From positions 310,001 through 374,000 of the forward strand of contig JAIUCV010000089.1 of the NCBI GenBank assembly GCA_026724425.1: a DNA stretch of 64,000 nucleotides, read 5' to 3'. Below the pieces are notes generated by a model that searched no databases, was not told where the DNA came from, and was given only the letters and a program-made list of their open reading frames with translations. Shown here one piece after another: positions 62,278 to 64,000 of the stretch (within the stretch, counting starts at the first letter, position 1; every line of letters starts with the position of its first letter). Both the position numbers and the translations under genes were made by a program. Source of the stretch: Erythrophleum ivorense (taxonomy: Eukaryota > Streptophyta > Magnoliopsida > Fabales > Fabaceae).

Positions 62278-64000
62278 CTAAACACTTTAAATAGGAGCTG
62301 CTAATCATATGACTATTTTAATATGAGGTGAGGATGATTAATATTATCGCATTTATTGAAGTTATTAGGTTTAGTGGTAAGAAAATAATTATATAAGAAA
62401 ATTTTAAGCATAAACATCCAAACTGCCATGTAAAACAAGAAAAGTACTGTCATGAGAAGATAAGATTTACATAAGATAATTAAAAATCACTCAATATATA
62501 TATACAAAAATATAAAGAGTGTGGAGTAAGTTGAACAGGCAATTTTAACTGAGTTCAAATTTCAATGCTGCACACGTAAAAGCATTTAAATATTCAAACG
62601 TTTACATTGCTATCTTTGACTATGAGTGTATGACGTAGTTAATGAGCATCCAAAAATAGTAATAATCTTTTACGTACAGATATGAAAAAGCCAATATGCC
62701 AAATCCCTGGAGCTAGCGGAACTACTAGCTGGTTGCGTGCCGTCTAAACTCCTGAATTGATTTTCGCTGATGGATGTGCGATCATTTCCATACCTGGTCC
62801 ACATGCCTCTTTATGATTTACTTTTTATTTTTATTTTTTTGCCTCTTTATAATAGACCCTGGGGCATACCAGCCCGGGAAAGTATTGCTGCAATTTCTCA
62901 CGAAGAAGTATATATATATTTTGTCTTAAAAATTTAGGGTTATTTGTTATTTTTTAAAAATATTTATGCTTTGTTAATTTTAATTTTTATATTTGCAAAA
63001 TTTTTTAACGTTATTTTAAATACTAACGACATTCAATTATTTAACAGTATTAGTTGACCCATTATACATATTACCCCATATAGGTACTCACTTGGAATCT
63101 AGTTCGAAATGTTGAGAAAAATACATTTGCAAGTAGGTACTGAATTTTAATTAGGTCAAATTAGGAATGAAAAATGAAAATTAAAACAACAACATTTAGG
63201 GACTAGGGTGATAATATTAGATAATGTAATCTCTATATATGCAATATGATATTTATGTTTTCATCTTCTAATAAATGTCTAGTCACTATAGTTAACTAAT
63301 TCACTAAACAATTAAATGTTGTTAAAATTTATAAAGATATTCAAAATTTTTGCAAATATATAGAATGAAATTGACCCAAAATAAATATTTAAAATGAAAT
63401 TAAAAAATAACCCCAAATTTTTTTAAATAAGAACCATTTTTAAAAGAACATTGATTAGGATAGATTTTTATTTTTTGATTTAGATGAGATTTGCATAAAT
63501 ACTGGGAATGGCAATGGAGTGGCTCAATGTATATTTTTCATCATCCATCCTAGCCCTCTTCATTTACAACTTGTTTGGTTAGAAGATGTAAAAAAAAAAA
63601 AAACATGTGAGAGTAGATAGGATAAAAATGACTTTTTTATCCTTATTTTAAAAAAATAATTTAATACTTAAAATAGTAATTTAATAAATAAAATAATAAT
63701 TATAAGGATCTAATGATTATTATATCAATTATATAAAGAGAATTCATTTATGTTACAATGAATCAAATAGACTATTATAACTTGCCCCATCCCCATCTTA
63801 TATCCCTATAGAATTATTTTTTTAAAATTTGTTCCCACACCAAACTTGTGAGAATTTAGGGTGAGGCAAGGCAAAACACTTATTTATATAAGTAAATTCA
63901 ATAGAAAAATAGAAGATACTTATAAAAACACAACACCAGTGTAAATGAATAGAGTTGGAGTGGACAATTCTATTTTTGGGTGAATGACTATCGAATATTA
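61617..64000. other. Upstream flank of the GH9 gene, no gene seen
   Basis: The first few hundred bases are the GH9 promoter. Beyond that the DNA is AT-rich without a supportable ORF. There is a compound microsatellite at 62194-62271. Near 63570 and 63840 short GTTTGGTT / AACTTGTG-type ends with an A-rich core might be a further small insertion, too weak to call. Confidence 0.4.
62194..62271. repeat. Compound GC, TA and GA microsatellite
   Basis: A CG/CA run (62194-62208), then a TA run (about 62219-62243), then a GA run and a short G tract (62244-62277). Confidence 0.85.

Noticed and set aside
63570..63860. Possible further small inverted-repeat element with GTTTGGTT ends
   Set aside because: The two ends match over only a few bases and no target duplication is visible.
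1..64000. tRNA, rRNA, CRISPR arrays, bacterial operons or organellar DNA
   Set aside because: I saw no cloverleaf with A and B boxes, no rRNA sequence and no spaced direct-repeat array. Spliced nuclear plant genes across the window rule out organellar or bacterial origin.

Overview
This window is nuclear DNA of a dicotyledonous flowering plant. It is strongly AT-rich. Every recognisable gene is split by short GT-AG introns, and every encoded protein matches a plant-specific family. I assembled eight protein-coding genes exon by exon by reading splice sites and checking that the frame stays open across each junction. Family names and Arabidopsis locus comparisons come from memory, not from a search.

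Layout. 481-4635 (+): a 16-exon organellar monodehydroascorbate reductase (MDAR6-like). 7667-8405 (+): a small heavy-metal-associated isoprenylated plant protein (HIPP). About 8.4-24.9 kb: gene-poor, repeat-rich DNA with a badly decayed Ty1/copia retrotransposon, two diverged direct repeats about 9.2 kb apart, a small Mutator-like MITE with 9-bp target duplications (12377-13100), and a 2.4-kb foldback element (about 22215-24635). 25151-27052 (-): a type-1 ACC synthase. 30333-32074 (-): plastid IspF of the MEP pathway. 33316-37060 (-): DDA1, a subunit of CUL4-DDB1 ubiquitin ligases, with a 3-kb first intron. About 39.2-43.3 kb (-): a dead Helitron with Rep and RPA-like remnants. 45683-49951 (+): a G-patch protein. 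50845-53770 (-): SPO11-2, complete with 11 exons. 56387-57409 (+): a group IIe WRKY factor (WRKY22/29-like). 58517-61616 (-): a secreted GH9 endo-1,4-beta-glucanase. 61.6-64.0 kb: no gene seen.

The genes do not form one pathway. MDAR, HIPP, IspF, the G-patch protein and SPO11-2 occur in the same order as I remember for Arabidopsis At1g63940, At1g63950, At1g63970, At1g63980 and At1g63990. This suggests an old conserved block into which repeats have been inserted. Functional themes are antioxidant recycling, metal binding, ethylene synthesis, isoprenoid precursor synthesis, ubiquitin-ligase and ABA signalling, meiotic break formation, immune transcription and wall remodelling.

The unusual structure is mainly in the non-coding DNA: the foldback element 0.5 kb beyond the ACC synthase stop codon, the MULE-type MITE, the Helitron with a mutated HUH motif, a pyrimidine- and G-rich inverted-repeat insertion in a SPO11-2 intron, and an 18-G run beside an MDAR splice acceptor. 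I found no convincing evidence of a new gene system.
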